A stretch of 10,703 nt of DNA from Actinomycetes bacterium (GTDB lineage: Bacteria > Actinomycetota > Actinomycetes > Actinomycetales > Cellulomonadaceae), in NCBI GenBank assembly GCA_023390875.1, contig JAEWCA010000457.1, positions 1 to 10,703 of the forward strand, in the 5' to 3' direction. The notes under the pieces are model-generated. The model saw nothing but the letters and a program-made list of their open reading frames with translations. It was not told the origin of the DNA and did no database searches. Position 1 is the first letter of the stretch. Each line of letters begins with the position of its first letter. The translations under genes were made by a program, and so were the position numbers. Below, in pieces: positions 10,645 through 10,703 of this stretch.

Positions 10645-10703
10645 CGCCCGGCGGGCCCGGCCGGGGCAGGTCGGGGCAGGCCCGGCCGGGGGGCGGGTTG
10701 GTC
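10645..10703 (+). repeat. GC-rich repeats after glgA, possible terminator hairpin
   Basis: The self-complementary decamer CCCGGCCGGG occurs twice, at 10656-10665 and 10681-10690 (25 bases apart), with GGGGCAGG also repeated at 10663-10670 and 10673-10680. Because the decamer is palindromic, the two copies can pair with each other to form a 10-bp stem around a 15-base loop, 11 bases after the glgA stop. No T tract is seen, and the window ends here. Confidence 0.4.

Overview
The window looks like a piece of an actinobacterial chromosome. GC content and third-position G/C are very high, GTG starts are common, and several genes appear to lack a leader. It also carries a FabG plus InhA-type enoyl-ACP reductase pair, a DUF3099 protein, and divergent glgC and GT4-type glgA genes. 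Gene content and codon bias fit a member of Micrococcales such as Cellulomonas or a relative, but this is inferred from style and memory, not from a search. I see no phage, IS element, CRISPR array, rRNA or tRNA.

Layout from left to right. (1) 1-859, minus strand: the N-terminal part of an ECF-type ATPase (bioM-like, cut by the window edge) preceded by bioY, together a biotin uptake module. (2) 860-1041: divergent regulatory region with a TTGACG/TAGAAT promoter candidate. (3) 1042-2640, plus: a duplicated-ATPase ABC-F protein. (4) 2844-3524, plus: a YceI-family lipid-binding-type protein with an internal insertion. (5) 3530-5024, minus: a tightly coupled three-gene unit, read as DUF3099 membrane protein, then an 80-residue C/H-rich small protein of unknown function, then SURF1. 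The genes overlap by four bases at each junction. (6) 5157-7243, plus: fabG, fabI (InhA-like) and a SixA-like histidine phosphatase. (7) 7308-9305, minus: glgC followed downstream by a single-domain serB, each with its own promoter candidate. (8) 9418-10644, plus: the GT4 glycogen synthase / maltose-1-phosphate synthase gene, divergent from glgC. A perfect 8+8 bp palindrome lies between the two, with its arms placed symmetrically relative to both -10 candidates.

Functionally this is mostly core metabolism: biotin import (the cofactor of acetyl-CoA carboxylase), two reductive steps of type II fatty acid synthesis, ADP-glucose formation and use, serine synthesis, and cytochrome oxidase assembly. 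The biotin and fatty acid parts could be linked through malonyl-CoA supply, but their closeness here is only suggestive.

I did not find an obviously new multi-gene system. The best leads are the uncharacterised 80-residue protein coupled to SURF1 and DUF3099, the symmetric operator candidate between glgC and glgA, and the repeated use of TAnnnT -10 elements 6 to 8 bases before a start codon, which points to leaderless mRNAs.
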